From assembly GCA_034336665.1 (NCBI GenBank), contig CM067589.1, forward strand, positions 3,687,290 to 3,751,289: DNA of 64,000 bases, given 5' to 3'. Numbering within the stretch: the first letter of the stretch is position 1; every line of letters begins with the position of its first letter. A program made the translations under genes and the position numbers. Origin of the DNA: Luscinia megarhynchos. Taxonomy: Eukaryota > Chordata > Aves > Passeriformes > Turdidae. Under the pieces are notes generated by a model, which ran no database searches, was not told where the DNA came from, and saw only the letters and a list, made by a program, of their open reading frames with translations. Shown piece by piece: positions 48,110-61,300 of this stretch.

Positions 48110-49540
48110 GACACACACACTCCCTGAGGCTCACCTCTGCAATGCACAGCTACTCAGCCTTGGCAGAACAGCAGCTCAGGGGGCACCCCAGATGTGCTGC
48201 AGCTGCACAGGCCACTGCAGCCTCTCAGAAGAGGGTCTTGGAGCACTTTAGTGCCTCCCTTTTAAGAGGCAAAATCTAAGAGTCAGAATTCTGGGTACTG
48301 AGCAACTGAACAACACCAAAAAATGGTGATTTAAAACTGGTTGTTCACCAGCCTGACTGGGTTCTGAGTGACCTGATAGAAGCTGGAATAGTTTGTCTTT
48401 ACCCTGCTAAAAGGGATTTATTCCCACTGAACGTTCTTGGTCAGTGACTGGGAGCAGCCTGTTCTCTGTTTTACCAAGTTGATGCATTTTCCCATTCAGT
48501 GTAACTATTTGACTTTTATTTAAGCCATCTGTGGTGAGATATTTAGTATCTCTGGCTTTGGGATAAGGCAGGAAAAATTCTTCAAATCCAGCTAGAATAT
48601 ATTTGGACAATGGCACAGGTGAGACTGCAAGCCTTACCCTTCATCCCCATCTCCTGGTTGCTGGAGAGTTTATCAACCAGTAATTATCACATCCCCTCTG
48701 TAGCACAGTTCCATCTGGAAATGTGAGTGGTTACAAGTGTTGACACCTTTTATACAATGTGCCATGTTCTTTATTTTCACTTAGAATGGTTGGTGACATC
48801 ACAGCTGTTGGGTTTTTGTATTAGCATGGCTCTTACAGCTAAAATGTAAAAATTGTATAAAGTTTCTTTTTTTAAAAGAAGTTGACTGACCAGTGTGTGT
48901 GTTATGTCATGCCCAAACTATCTGTAAAATACTTTTTTTGTTGCTAACAGATGAAATTTATTTAAGTCCATAGCTGCAGAAACCTTATGTTTTTTTTCCA
49001 AAGCTGGGACATTTGCTAAAGTTATTGTTGAAATGAAGAAAATTAGGTTGACTGGTTGTTTTACACAGTGAATTAAAAATATTTTTCACACTGAAAAGTA
49101 GCTATATTGGAAATACCTATCTGTACAGGGGTGAGCAGGGATGTTGTTAAATGTCCTGAGCTTTCCCTCATGCTTTATCATCATAAAATTAAGGGGAATT
49201 ACAAAGTTTTTAAGTTTGGACTCAGAGTCAAAGCAAAAAGGACAAAAATGGAAGTACCTCCAAAGCATGCTTAAAGCTGATTTTAGGAAATGGAAACAGG
49301 TGCCATAAAGGCAAAGCTCAGCAAGAACTGAGGTGCCACAAACTCAGGTTTACACTCCCCTGAGGCACCTCCCTCTCTCCTGCTTTGTTTTCTCACCTGA
49401 AACTTTCCATAGTTCCCTGGGAGGCAGGGGAATGGTTATTAGCATCCTGAGCAGAGCCTGGCATGCACAGGAATTTGTGCAGCTGCTCTTCCTGAAGAAG
49501 GCAGGCACAGCAAAGCCTTCAGCAGTTTCCAGCTCCACCA
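48110..49540. other. Convergent intergenic or DHX8 3' UTR sequence
   Basis: Unique-looking AT-rich DNA with no exon recognised. ATTAAA near 49073 (GTGAATTAAAAATATT) is one possible DHX8 poly(A) signal. The 3' end of DHX8 cannot be fixed from sequence. Confidence 0.45.
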
Positions 49541-49680
49541 GAAATGGTGTGGCTCAGTGCTGGGCACTGGTGAGGCCACGTCTCAAATCCTGCATCCAGT
49601 CCAGCTCCTTCACTGCAAAAAGGATGTGGAGGTGCTGAAGGTGTCCAGAGCTGGCCAGTGGAGCTGGGGAGGGGATCCAA
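49540..49680 (+). mobile_element. CR1 LINE fragment, left part of an interrupted copy
   Basis: CTCAGTGCTGGGCACTGGTG, AGGCCACGTCTCAAATCCTG and GTGGAGGTGCTGAAGGTGTC follow the avian CR1 reverse-transcriptase 3' region in order. Similarity stops at about 49675 and resumes at about 50936. Confidence 0.85.
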
Positions 49681-49681
49681 T

Positions 49682-50935
49682 TGTTAGAGAGATGCTTCTA
49701 CCCAAATTAAGATGCAAACAAGACCACATGCAGAAGTCAACAGTACAGATTTTATTTAACTGCAAATATGAGAAGGAGAAACAAATAGGTGTTGCTGTTG
49801 ACCTCGTTTCAGAGAGAGGAGACACACACTTGTAAGGAGTGAAAAAGGCTAAAGGTTTATTTTGTGATCCCTTTTTATAGAGTTTTACAAACTGTCCCCT
49901 GTTGGTCAGTAACAAACTATCACTGTAATGATTGGTCAGTCCAGAGAAGGTGTCTACATGTAAGAAAGAGTTGTTTGTGAAATCCTGTTTTCATTCTTCT
50001 ATGGAGATGGTTGGGATTGCTGAAACAGGTGCAAGAATCAGTCCAGAATTCTTTTGCAGGGGAACAAGTTCTCTGTTCTCATGAGGAGCTGTAGCATTCT
50101 CACAGCTTATGTCAGATCAAGTCAGAGTTGTGTGAGCCTGCTGCTAGCCACCACTGTAGGGAAAGAAGTGGGACTGAGAGAATGAGAGTGACAGAGATTG
50201 AGTAGAAAGCTATTCACCCTGTGGATCCAGTGGTGTCCCTTGGTTTTCTTCTGGTCTTGGTGGTGATGCTTCCAGGAAACATGCAGGCACAGATGGGAAT
50301 GCCCTGCACCCTCCTGCTGGGGGGCAGCCCTGCACTGTCTGGTGCTGTTGAAACACTTGTTGATCCTGAGCCCTCAGAAATGAGTCCAGGGCACTTAGAG
50401 AGTTTTTGCTGACTTTTGATCCTTTCCCAGACTGCCTGTCACAGGAATGTGACCTGGCTCGGGCAGTGTGTTTCACACAGAGCCAGTTTGTGTAAGGGAG
50501 AACTCTGCAGGGTCTGCTTCTTACCTGGCTTGTGTCCAGGGGATGGATGTACACCCCTCTGTACCAGACAGTGGGAAATCACTCAAAAACTCTCCTCCCC
50601 TTTTCCTGGGGGGAAGGATGTGCAAACCTGGGCACAGCAAATGAGTCTGGGCTGTGCACCCTGCTGATCCCAGTCAGAGCTCATTTTCAGCACAGCTGCT
50701 GGGTTGGCCTTTCCTTGTGCATACATTCTTCTCCCCCAGCCTTGTTAACTTCTGCTTAGACCTGAGATAATGGAACAGTACTTTATCATGTTTATCATAC
50801 CTCAAGTTCCCAGCAGGAATCCTCTTGTGGGGAGTGGGGTTGGCTTTGGTGCAGTTACTTCTTTGCCACAATGGGCAAAGCCCTGGGGTGATTGTAAGGA
50901 AGTTTGAGCCATTAACTATTTTAATCTCTCTCAGA
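49682..50935 (-). mobile_element. LTR-like insertion splitting the CR1
   Basis: The left end begins TGTTAGAGAGATGC. On the minus strand a TATAAAAAG box (plus strand 49872-49880) precedes AATAAA signals (plus strand 49856-49861 and 49751-49756), and the element would end CTAACA at 49682. About 1.25 kb separates the two CR1 halves. The right boundary is inferred only from where CR1 resumes, and no viral coding region was recognised. Confidence 0.55.
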
Positions 50936-51175
50936 AGGAGCACAAGTGTGATGAGGAGCAGTTGGGGGGTCAGGAGGGACCTTCTCACTCTCTACAGCTC
51001 CCTGACAAGAGGTTAGAGCCAGGTGAGTGTTGGTCTCTTCTCCCAGGCAGCTGTGATGGGCCAAAAGGAAATGGCCTCAAGCTGTGCCAGAGGAGGTTTT
51101 GACTGGATATTAGGAAAAAATCTTCATTGAAAGGGTTGTCAGGCATTGGCTCAGGCAGCCCAGGGGATTGAAAAG
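50936..51175 (+). mobile_element. CR1 LINE fragment, right part of the interrupted copy
   Basis: GAGCACAAGTGTGATGAGGAG, GGACCTTCTCACTCTCTACA, GTGTTGGTCTCTTCTCCCAG, GGAAATGGCCTCAAGCTGTG and TTGAAAGGGTTGTCAGGCAT are successive CR1 blocks. They continue the fragment ending near 49680. Confidence 0.88.
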
Positions 51176-53326
51176 GCAGGAGGTGTGGTGGTTAGGAATA
51201 GTTCTTTCTTAGTCTCTGACTTAGGGAAGCTTCTGTGGGAGTGTTTATCCCCCTCCTGGAAGCTCCTGGACGTTTTCAGGACCAGCAGGAGAACTTAAGG
51301 ACTCCTCTCCATTATTCCCATACCAGCTGCCTCTCAGTCTAGCTGAATTGGAAATGCTGAGTGCATTTATTGATTCTCTGCTCTCTGATCTGGTTATTAC
51401 CAATCTGTGAGCTTTGGAGGTCACCACCCCTCCATGAGGGGAGCCTTCCTTGCTGTTTCCTGGAACTGCTCTGTGGCTGTTGATGTGTTGCCCTGATTTG
51501 AGATACCTGAATGAAATGTGCAGCTAAAATTGCATTGAAATGGGTGAACTCACTCCCTGAATTCCTGCTCTGGAAGGAAGGGCAGAGGCATAGCCCAAAG
51601 GATGCTGGATAAATGTAAAGTCCTTGGGAGTCCTGCAGGTGGAGGCATCAGAGCTGTGAGCTGGTGCCAAGGGGAGGTGCAAAGCAAGCTCAGAAGGCAA
51701 AAGAGACCAATCAGTGAAATTGCACTGGCCAAAGACAGACCAATTTATTAATGATAGTATTTTTACACTCATAAATAGTTAAAGGCAGCTTATACCAAAG
51801 GAAGGGTTCCCCTTCACCCTCACTTCTGGGACACCACAGGAGCTGTGCTGGCCAGGCAGGGGCAGGGCAAGGCAGGAGGGTCAGGAACTGTCAGAACAGC
51901 AAGTCTCTGCACAGGCCTGCAAAGGCAGCAGCAGAGCAGACTGCTCTGAGTTCTGGCCTCTCCTCAGGCAGGGAATGTTGCCTTTCAAGGCTCTTGCACT
52001 CAGGGATGAGGCTGGGAGGGTTGGCATGAGCCATGCAGGGTTCAGTCATCAGGGGAAATCAGGCTTTCAGTCAATAGACAGAATTTTCTCTACTGGCTAC
52101 CATGCTGACAGGATTGGCAATGCTCTGTATTCAGCAGCTGAAATGTCAATCTGAAGCAGTGGAAACAGACTTTTTCTGTATGGGTACACTGTACTGCTCC
52201 TTGTCTAACTGGGAGTGTGGTGGAGCTCTAATTAAAAAATTAAACACCTCTTAATCAGGATGTGGTACCCATTGTAAACAGTTACTGTTGTGGGAAACCT
52301 GCCAGTTTAGTTAAGTTCCATGTGGTGCACTGGACTGCAGAGAGAGCTGCCTCTTCCACATCTGAATTCCCCTCAAACATGCAAATATTTGTGAGGTTTA
52401 AGTCTGAAATCCTATATGAAGATCTATGTATGGTTTAGATAATTTTGTATAGTATTTTTTAATCACACCTCCACCAGGTCCTTCTCTGGCCTCAGAGGAT
52501 TCTCTAGCCAAGCCCAGGATGGGCAGCTCTTTAAATATCCTGAGAATGTTTGTTGAAGTTTTTCAGTTTACAGAAGCCACACCATGACACTGAGCTGTGT
52601 CTCAGGCCTTGCTGCTTCCCACAGTCCCTGTGCCTGAACGAGGCTTGGCTTTGACCTGTGCCCCAGACCACTGCAGTGGGGCTCCTCTGTGGTTCCCCCA
52701 AATTCCTTTGGGCCAGGGACTCCAGGACTGCTCTAATCCTGGCCAAGGCTCAGAGAGCCTGAATGCCAGGAACTCCTGGCATGAGCAAGGAGGTGATAAG
52801 GCAGGAGCATGCATGTACAAGACAATGAGTGTTCCTCAAGGAAGGCACAAATCTGTGACCTTTTCCTGCAGCCATCCTGGGAAGAAGGCTTAGCTGGCCT
52901 TTCAGAGTGAGCTCCTCTGAGCTGAAAGCAGGTCACACAGAGGTTCAGGACGTGCTGGAGGAATGGAGTCAGCAGCAGCATTGTGTCATTCTCATACATG
53001 AAAAAACCCTGGTGGGACAGCATCCCCTCCCTCTGCAAGGAGGGGGATTGTGACAGCTGTTTGATCCATCTGGAGGCACCAATCCCCTGATCTGCTGCTG
53101 AAGCTGTAGCTGTGCTGAGATGTCTGCACAGCCCCATCCTGACACAGTGAGAGTTCCAGCAGGCACACAAGAGCCCTGTCTGCTGTGAGGTGATGATCCA
53201 CTCGTGTACCTGGACACTTGTCCTGACCAAAGCAGGCGTGCAGAGCTTGGTGCTGGCCTGAACAAAAGCTGATCCCATTGAACACCAACCAGCCATCTCC
53301 TGCACACAGCAGGGCTGCCAGCAGCG
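51176..53326. other. ETV4 3' UTR and convergent intergenic DNA
   Basis: No coding exon recognised. On the minus strand an AATAAA (plus strand TTTATT at 51744-51749) lies about 1.6 kb past the ETV4 stop and is a candidate poly(A) signal. The rest is mixed GC DNA without clear repeats. Confidence 0.45.
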
Positions 53327-55390
53327 CTAGTAGGTGTAGCCCTTGCTGTAGAGCTGTGGAGGGAAGCTCCCCAGGTCTGGCAGGTAGCAGCCATTGTCCT
53401 CCAGGTGGGACAGGGGCACCGTGTCCTCCTGGCCGAGCTGCCGCTGCAGCTCGCTCAGCGCCGGCCGCTGCTCGGGGAGCGCCGTGGAGAGCAGAGCCTC
53501 GGGCTCACACACGAACCTGTACACGTAGCGCTCCCCCGCCACCTGCAGGCACCACAGGGGGCAGGTCAGAGCTGCAGGCCCGGGGCAGCACCAGGGAGGC
53601 CTTGCAGAAACATCTGCCTGCCCTGGGATGTGTCAGAGTTGGACATCTGTCCTTGTGCTGTCCTCTTGCTGCTCTGAGCTCCCCTGGAACAGCTCCTGGG
53701 CTGCTGCCAGCTGACACTCTGTCCAGGTAACAGCAGCAGTCCCTGAACAGTCTGTACTGAGACAGCCACACTCCCAATCATCTCCCCAGGGCCCTGCAGA
53801 CCACACAGCACCAAGTTCCAGGCAGCCTTTCTCTCACCAGGGGAAGGACTGATTATATCTCCCTGAAGCTGCATAAATTCCAATTCTCTTCACTGCAGAA
53901 ATATACAGAAAAATAAACCATAATTCCCCCTTTGTCTTATTTCTCATGCTTTGCCTACACTGTTATCCCACACAGTTCTCCATTTCACTACAGCAAAGGG
54001 AAGTTTTGGGGAGAGCAAGCCTGGGATGGCTGGCTGGCTCAAGGACATTCTGTCTGTAGGAATTTTTGTCTCAACCAAGAGAGGCATCACTAAAAGCTGA
54101 AATTTTGTCCTGCTTTGCCAACTGACCTTCTGCATGATGCCTTTCTCGTAATAGTAGCGCAGAGATCGGCTCAGCTTGTCGTAGTTCATGGCTGGGCGGT
54201 TCTTCTGGATCCCCCACAGCCTGGCCACCTGCAAAAAAAGCACCAAACTGTGGGGAAGTCTGTGAGCCCAGCCCCAGGGAAAAGAATCTTATCCAGATGG
54301 TTCTCTTTTCATGGATGGTACCATGACACATACAAATATTTCAATAATAGTTTCATCCAAAATTCAGCAGCTTCTAAACGTGAGAACTCAAGCACTCTGT
54401 ATCACAGAGAAATTCTGGCCACTACAGAGCTCATTTGCTGTCACCCCACTCTCCAGTACTCTGGAAGTGTCAGGATGCCAAAGGGCTGCTTTATCCTCTG
54501 TTACACTTAATCTCCAAGAGTCTCAGGTTTACCAGGAGACCAAGCATGAGGGAACACACTGGAAGAGACCCGTGCCTTCCTACATGATTTTCAGCTTTAT
54601 CCATGAGACTCAGAAATCTGTTGAAAGCCAATGTCAGCCTGCCAAGACTTTCATCTGCACTGAAAGTGCCCATAAATTTTGATATGTAGCAAGAACAGTG
54701 CTAAATGCAGCTCTAATTGGAACAAGATATGAACAGATATTATGGACACTTCTCCCAGATACTGTCAAGAATCACTGTTTGTTTTGGCAGCATTTGAAAT
54801 TACAGTTTGGTGAAAATAATTTTGAAATAAATATAGACTAGGACATATCAGCTTCCAGATTCTTATGAAAACTTCAGCAACCAGTAGGGTTCAAAACTCC
54901 AAACCTCAATGTCAGCCTCGAGTATGGAGCATGACAAGACAGCACAGGTCACTGCAAGCTTGAGAGTGAAGCATCCAGGGAAATGAAGGCAGTGGATAAT
55001 TTGACTCACTGCATAACTGAGGTTCTAAACTTACATACAAGCAGCCTTTCTTAAACCTGATACTTGTGTCACTCAAGTGATTTGACCCTCTAAAAACCTT
55101 GGCTTGCTGCAGGGTCTGGTGAGCACCACTGGCAGGGCAGAGGAAAAACCACTTGAGAATCTGCAGCCCAGAAACAGAGGGTGATTCCCCTGAGCCTGTA
55201 GAGAACCTCAATGGCTTCACCTCCTCTGGCTCGATGAGCTTGAACTCCATTCCTCTACCAGTCCAGGCAATGAAGTGGGAATTGGTGGGATTGTCCAAGA
55301 GAGCCACCAGGAACTGCCAGAGCTGGAGTGATCCCCGTCTCTGGTAGGGGGGTCCTTCCCTGTACCCTCCTCCTTCCTGCTTGATGTCTC
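53327..55390 (-). CDS. ETV4: ETV4 last three exons: ETS DNA-binding domain and C-terminus
   Basis: Exon 55221-55390 reads [20 protein letters not shown] then [16 protein letters not shown]. Exon 54127-54228 reads [20 protein letters not shown] then [14 protein letters not shown]. Exon 53327-53542 reads [18 protein letters not shown]. This is a complete winged-helix ETS domain, with the recognition helix ([17 protein letters not shown]) and its GGAA-contacting arginines unchanged. The tail [20 protein letters not shown] matches the PEA3 C-terminal activation segment. Confidence 0.96.
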
Positions 55391-58300
55391 CTGCTGAGCA
55401 GAACAAACAAGACATTTCCAAAAAGAGCAGTGCAAAAACCACTGGGGAAAAAAAGGGACAAAAACCCAGCATATGTCACATTTTCACAAATGTTTACCTG
55501 GAGTATTTCAGTTCACATAAAACAGTGGCCAATTCACAAGCCACTCTTCCAAGAGCAGCTCTGATATAAGTCACAATTAAGCTACTTACACTAGAAGGCC
55601 TGGCTGCTGCTAAGAAAGCTCAGAAAATGGGATACCAAAAAGCTGGGTATGAGCACAGCTGCAAGAACAGTGTCATGAACTGTGCAGGCACTAGCCAAGT
55701 GGCTGGCTAAGATTGTGAACAACCCTATCTTACACCAAAACTCCAAGCCATTCTTTCTCCAACCTTCACATTTTTCTGGAACAACACAGACATCATCAGT
55801 AAAGGACCTCATCTGCTTGTCATAGCTGCAGCCTGAAAGAGAAAGAGAAGGAGAAAGAAAAAGCAACATCAGCAGTCACAGACAGCCAGGGTCTGTGCAG
55901 GGAAGAGAAGACAGTCCCTGCTTTTCTTACCTAATGTGTCTTCTGTATTTGAATGGCTTGGGTAACTCTCAGCATTGATGTACATGGAAGGACAGTCAGG
56001 AACATCTGCAGAACAATTAACAAACTCATTTATTTAAAAAACACAGGTGGCAGAATTATCTTGCTCTGCAAGCTGAGAGCAGCTGTCTAACCAAGGCCCT
56101 CCTAGAGGGTTAGACAGTGTCAGAATGGTAATTACTACTTCATTTGCATTACCCTTCCAATAATGAGCTGGAGCAGTAAGTTTTTGTGGCACTATCACAC
56201 ATCCTCAGTGTAGCCAGGATAACCAGCCAATCACCTCTACATCACTTTTACACAAAATCATGGTCAATATTCTAAATTAGAACCTCTCTCTCATCTTAGC
56301 TGAATTGCACACTTTCCTGCTGTTTTCCCAGGTAAGAAGGCATCACATTTCCCCAGGGGTACTATGATGTAAATGGAGAGCAGTAGCATCTAAATGTTTC
56401 TGCAGACAGAGTCTCACAAATGTCATTTCAGATGTCTCCAGCCTCCCTGGCTTTTTCATATTGTGATGGGACATTCCCACAAACAGTTTAGAAAATGTAA
56501 AAGAAAAACAGCCTTTATTAAAAACAACTAGGAAGTATTTTCCTGATTCTGTGTGCAGTGTACAGCACTGTCTGTGCACTGCAATTTGTGTCTTCTGTAT
56601 CTTGTTTTTTTCTGGCAGATTTATTTCCTGAACACAGCTGAAACAGAAGCTGTAACTGGGAGCTTTGGAAAGGTTTAACTTACACTTCCCTCTCACACTT
56701 TGTCTGGTCATTGCTTCCAGCAGATATTTTGCTGATGCTAAGGGAAGAGAACTCTGAGCTGACAGACTGGGTGTTATTACAATCATAAACTACTCTCACT
56801 GAAAGCACATTTCCATCTTCTGGGGTTGCACATTTTCTGAACAGAAGGACCCAGTGAAATTGTAATACCAATATCACCACAGTGATACCCTCACAGGAGC
56901 TTTTTATTTTTGTGTTTATTTCTGCTAAAGGAAACAATTAAAGATGTCCATTAAAATACCAGAAGTATCATTCCCTCTGGAAGAGGGTATTATGATCTCA
57001 GGGTAGTGAGTCTTTGGACAGATCTGCCAGAAAAATAAGATTTATCCCTTGTGGAAAAATAAGAGGATCCTGATGGATCTGCCATCTAAAGCTATTTTTG
57101 GCATTATAGACTTTCCCCTCATCATCCCCTGAAACCTCTGTTCCCTGAGCCCTTGTTTCCATGGGGAGTAGCAGCTGGAAGCTGATCCTCCAAGGGACCC
57201 CAGGCAGCTCCTGGCACTGAGCTGAGCCCACCCAGAGCCCCTTTCCTCTGCCAGAGCTCAGGGGGCTTTCTGCTGCAAGGATCCAAGAGAGTTTTTCTGT
57301 ACAAGCTCCAGCATATCTGATTCCTCCCTCTCTGCTGCCTTTCCCAGCCTGTTTTCAGTATGATTTCTTTAAAGCTGACCTCTCATTTTCTGCAACCCTG
57401 CAGCTCAGAAATACCCCTGAAGACAAAAAAAACTCCCTGTGAAACTGGAAACAGCCTTTTCTTCATTTCTGATGGTGTGAGTGGGATAATCATGAGTTTT
57501 GAGTCTCCTTATTGGCTACTTACTTACTTGCATTATTTCAATAATGAGCTAGAGCAGGAAGTTTTTGTGGCACTATCACACATCCTCAGTGCAGCCAGGA
57601 TAACCAGCCAATCACCTCTACATCACTTTTACACAAAATGGGGGGGAAACTCCCATACTTTAATCAAGTTTGAATGGATTTAACATCACCTTCTACCTCC
57701 TATCTTGCCAAAGTTTTCAACCATCTACCAGAAAGTTTTTCTCAGAACAAGGTGAGTGTCCCAGCCTCATCTGGGATGCAGTGAGCAGACAGAGCTGTTT
57801 TAGCTCCCTGCTACCCAGCCAGAAAACCTTCCCAGACACCACATGCTGCTGACAGTGCTGTTGCAAAGCTCAGAGGGCAGGATGCTGGATGCTCACAGCA
57901 GCTGCTCATCCCCCCTGGTTGATGCAGGAAGAGCCAGTTCTGCCTACCTGAGTCATACAGGAAATCCAGCTGCTCCTGCTTCACCAGCACAGCTGGCTGC
58001 TGCTGCCTGCTGCCTGCCTGGCTGGCCTGCTCGTACTGGGGGTCCTGGTGCTCCTGCTTGAAGCCCTGGGGAGGGAACTGGAGGCAGGGCTTGGGCAGCT
58101 GGCACTGGTAGGCAGTGGGGTCTTCCTGGGCCATGCCCTGGGAGGGTGGGAAGGAGTGGCACATCTCCACAGCTGGCTGATACACAGGGCTAAGGAGGGA
58201 GAGGATGTGAGACAGCTGCTGTGCTGGCCCTCTGGTTGCAGCCCTGGCACAGACAGGGCTGCTTGAGGGGCAGGAGTCAGTGAGTTGGAGGTCTCTGAAT

Positions 58301-61300
58301 TCTTCAGAAAGAAATCAGAGTGTAGGGATTGAATTGTGGATGGATTGAAGTATATTAAGTCACTCACACATAAATTAGAAGTTTAAGTGTAAGTGTAAGT
58401 TTTAGGATAAGTGAGTCAGTAAGTTTTAGTGTGAGCTCTAATTCTTTTAGTCAGTAACAGGTTTAGGTGCCAGAGTAGCAGTGTGAGTTCTAGTGAAGGT
58501 TTAAAAACATGCTGATGTTTGCAGTAGAGGTTCCAGGACCATAGTTTTTTTAGACAGTGCTTAGACATAATACAGCTGTAGTAAGAATATTGCTGACATT
58601 TTTCAGATAGAACAAGACAGACTGTATGCATAATCTACACGTAACCTGGCGTGTTCAGAAATTAGAATTACAATAGGTTGAGGAGTGGTGGTGAGTTTGA
58701 GTTTCAGCTTGTTGAGGAGCTTTTATATAAGAGTATGTATTGGGGAGAGTTAGTGTCCTCTGCCATTGTTTTTTGCCATTGCCTTTTCTGCTTTTCTTTT
58801 TGCTTTTGAGACTGATGTGCTTTGTAATAAATAGCCTTTTTAGCAACTATTAGCTGCTTTGCTCATTTTAGAAGATAACCTGATGAAGCTGGTGCCCTGA
58901 GCACTGGAGGTTAGTTACCCCACAGGGCAGCAATTTCCTCAGGCCTTTGCTGGAGCTGAAGGATCTCACTCATGGCTGGGACAGGAACAGAGAAGGATGT
59001 TCCCAGGGGCAGCAGCCACCCAGCCCATCACCCACAGAACTGGCAGGGTTAAGGTTATGGACTTCAGACCCCAGGCAGCAGTGGGAGTCCCACAGGAGGG
59101 ATCTGTGGAGATCCAAAATAAGTTTTCCCAGCTAAGAATTGTAACCCCTGTTCTGTTCCCTGAGCCCTCTCACTGTCCGTTAACCCTTAGGTCACTCCCA
59201 CCCTAATTCCCTGTTGGTCTTTTACTCTAGCCCACCCCATTAACACCCTGTGTAATTTAGTAATTGGTCCCTGGGGCTTTCCCCACCCTGCTTATCCCAT
59301 GTACTTTAGCCTGGACCCTCCGAGCTCCGGGGCTTTTGTTCCCTGAAACCCAAACCATGCGTGGCTGAAATAAACATCTTTAAAACCCTGCAAAGGCCTT
59401 CCTGCTCTTTCACCCCAAGCAACATCATAAAAGCAACAGGAATCCGGTGCTGTCAACAGGGCAATCCCACCTGGATACTGCCCCCTTCCTCCTTTAACCA
59501 CCAAGGAGGGCAATCCTTGCAGGGGCTGCCTCCTCCTGGCAGTGCTCACCTGCTGTCACTGAGGAAGCCACAGCTGGGTGTGGGGCAGGGGGGCCCTGCA
59601 GGGCTCAGGAAGCTGCTGTCCTGCCTGGGGAGCTGCTGCAGTGGTGGCTGAATCAGGACTGCTGGGCTGGGAGTCTGTCTGGGCTGGTCATAGGCACTGC
59701 AAGAGCCAAACAGATGTTGCAGCACTTCAGTTCTCCAAGCAGGACTCGTGGCAGCATCTGGAACATCAAATGTGCTGTCCCTCTGTGCAGCCACCTGGGC
59801 CAGGGAACCCCCAGCACAAACTCCCTGCTGCTTCATTCTTCACTGGCAGCAACAGCCCTGCAAGCAGAAAACTGGGGAAGGTGTCTGTGCTGGAGAAGCC
59901 ACAGCTCAGGCAAAGGGCCTGAGTGGGCAGTGGGGTCAGAAATGTGACCCACAGATCAAAATCTGTGGACAGGTTTTGGAAAGCAGTGGGGAGAGGCACG
60001 TGGTAGATGTCAAGATTATCAGTATGAGGATGGCTGAGGGACAGGGAGAATAAAAAGGAAGAATAAAAGGAGGCAGCCCAGAGCTGCTGCCCACTGCTGA
60101 GCTGTACCCAGCAGACAGACAGGGCTGCTGTCACACACTCCATCACCAGGTAATGCAGAGCTGATTCCAGCACAGCTCCTGTCCCCAGACAATGCAGAGC
60201 ACCTGATTCCAGCACAGCTCCTGTCCCCAGACAATGCAGAGCACCTGATTCCAACACAGCTCCTGTCCCCAGACAATGCAGAGCACCTGGTTCCAACACA
60301 GCTCCTGCCCCCCAGACAATGCAGAGCACCTGATTCCAGCACAGCTCCTGCCCCCCAGACAATGCAGAGCACCTGATTCCAGCACAGCTCCTGCCCCCAG
60401 ACAATGCAGAGCACCTGATTCCAACACAGCTCCTGTCCCCAGACAATGCAGAGCACCTGGTTCCAACACAGCTCCTGCCCCCAGACAATGCAGAGCACCT
60501 GATTCCAGCACAGCTCCTGCCCCCAGACAATGCAGAGCACCTGATTCCAGCACAGCTCCTGTCCCCAGACACTGCAGAGCACCTGATTCCAGCACAGCTC
60601 CTGTCCCCAGACAATGCAGAGCACCTGATTCCAGCACAGCTCCTGTCCCCAGACAATGCAGAGCACCTGGTTCCAGCACAGCTCCTGCCCCCAGACACTG
60701 CAGAGCTGATTCCAGCACAGCTCCTGCCCCCAGACAATGCAGAGCACCTGATTCCAGCACAGCTCCTGCCCCCAGACAATGCAGAGCACCTGATTCCAGC
60801 ACAGCTCCTGCCCCCAGACAATGCAGAGCACCTGGTTCCAGCACAGCTCCTGTCCCCCCCTCTGTGTGAGCCTTACCTGGCATAAAGGCACTGCTCACTG
60901 GTGTGCTGGAAGGGCTGCTCATGGCTGCAGGACAGCCTGGGCTCCGAGGGGCTTTGGGGCTCCTTCTTAATCTTAGCAGGAGGGCTGTGAAAAGCTACTG
61001 TGGGAGAGAAAGGAAAGATCAAGTTGACGCTTTTCTTCTTTATGGGGAGCTATGGTTATCAGGCATTTCCAAATGCTGAATCTCTGCTATGCTGACAGTC
61101 CAGCAGCCCTGAGTGGGGGACTGGGGGATCTCAAAACCTCTCTGCTCATCCAAAACACCAGTGACAGCACAGGGGAATAAAAGTAAAAAAGTTTATTTCC
61201 ATTTTCAGCTCACTGGTCATGGCAAGAGCCTGATGTAGACAAGGAGGGATATTTCTGGGCTTGTCAGAATTTCATGAATAACAAATGTGGGTTGCAGTTT

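Noticed and set aside
59766..60922. Frames of 197-351 codons with [18 protein letters not shown] or [16 protein letters not shown] repeats
   Set aside because: Products of the 42-bp ETV4 intronic minisatellite; present in several frames at once and not conserved.
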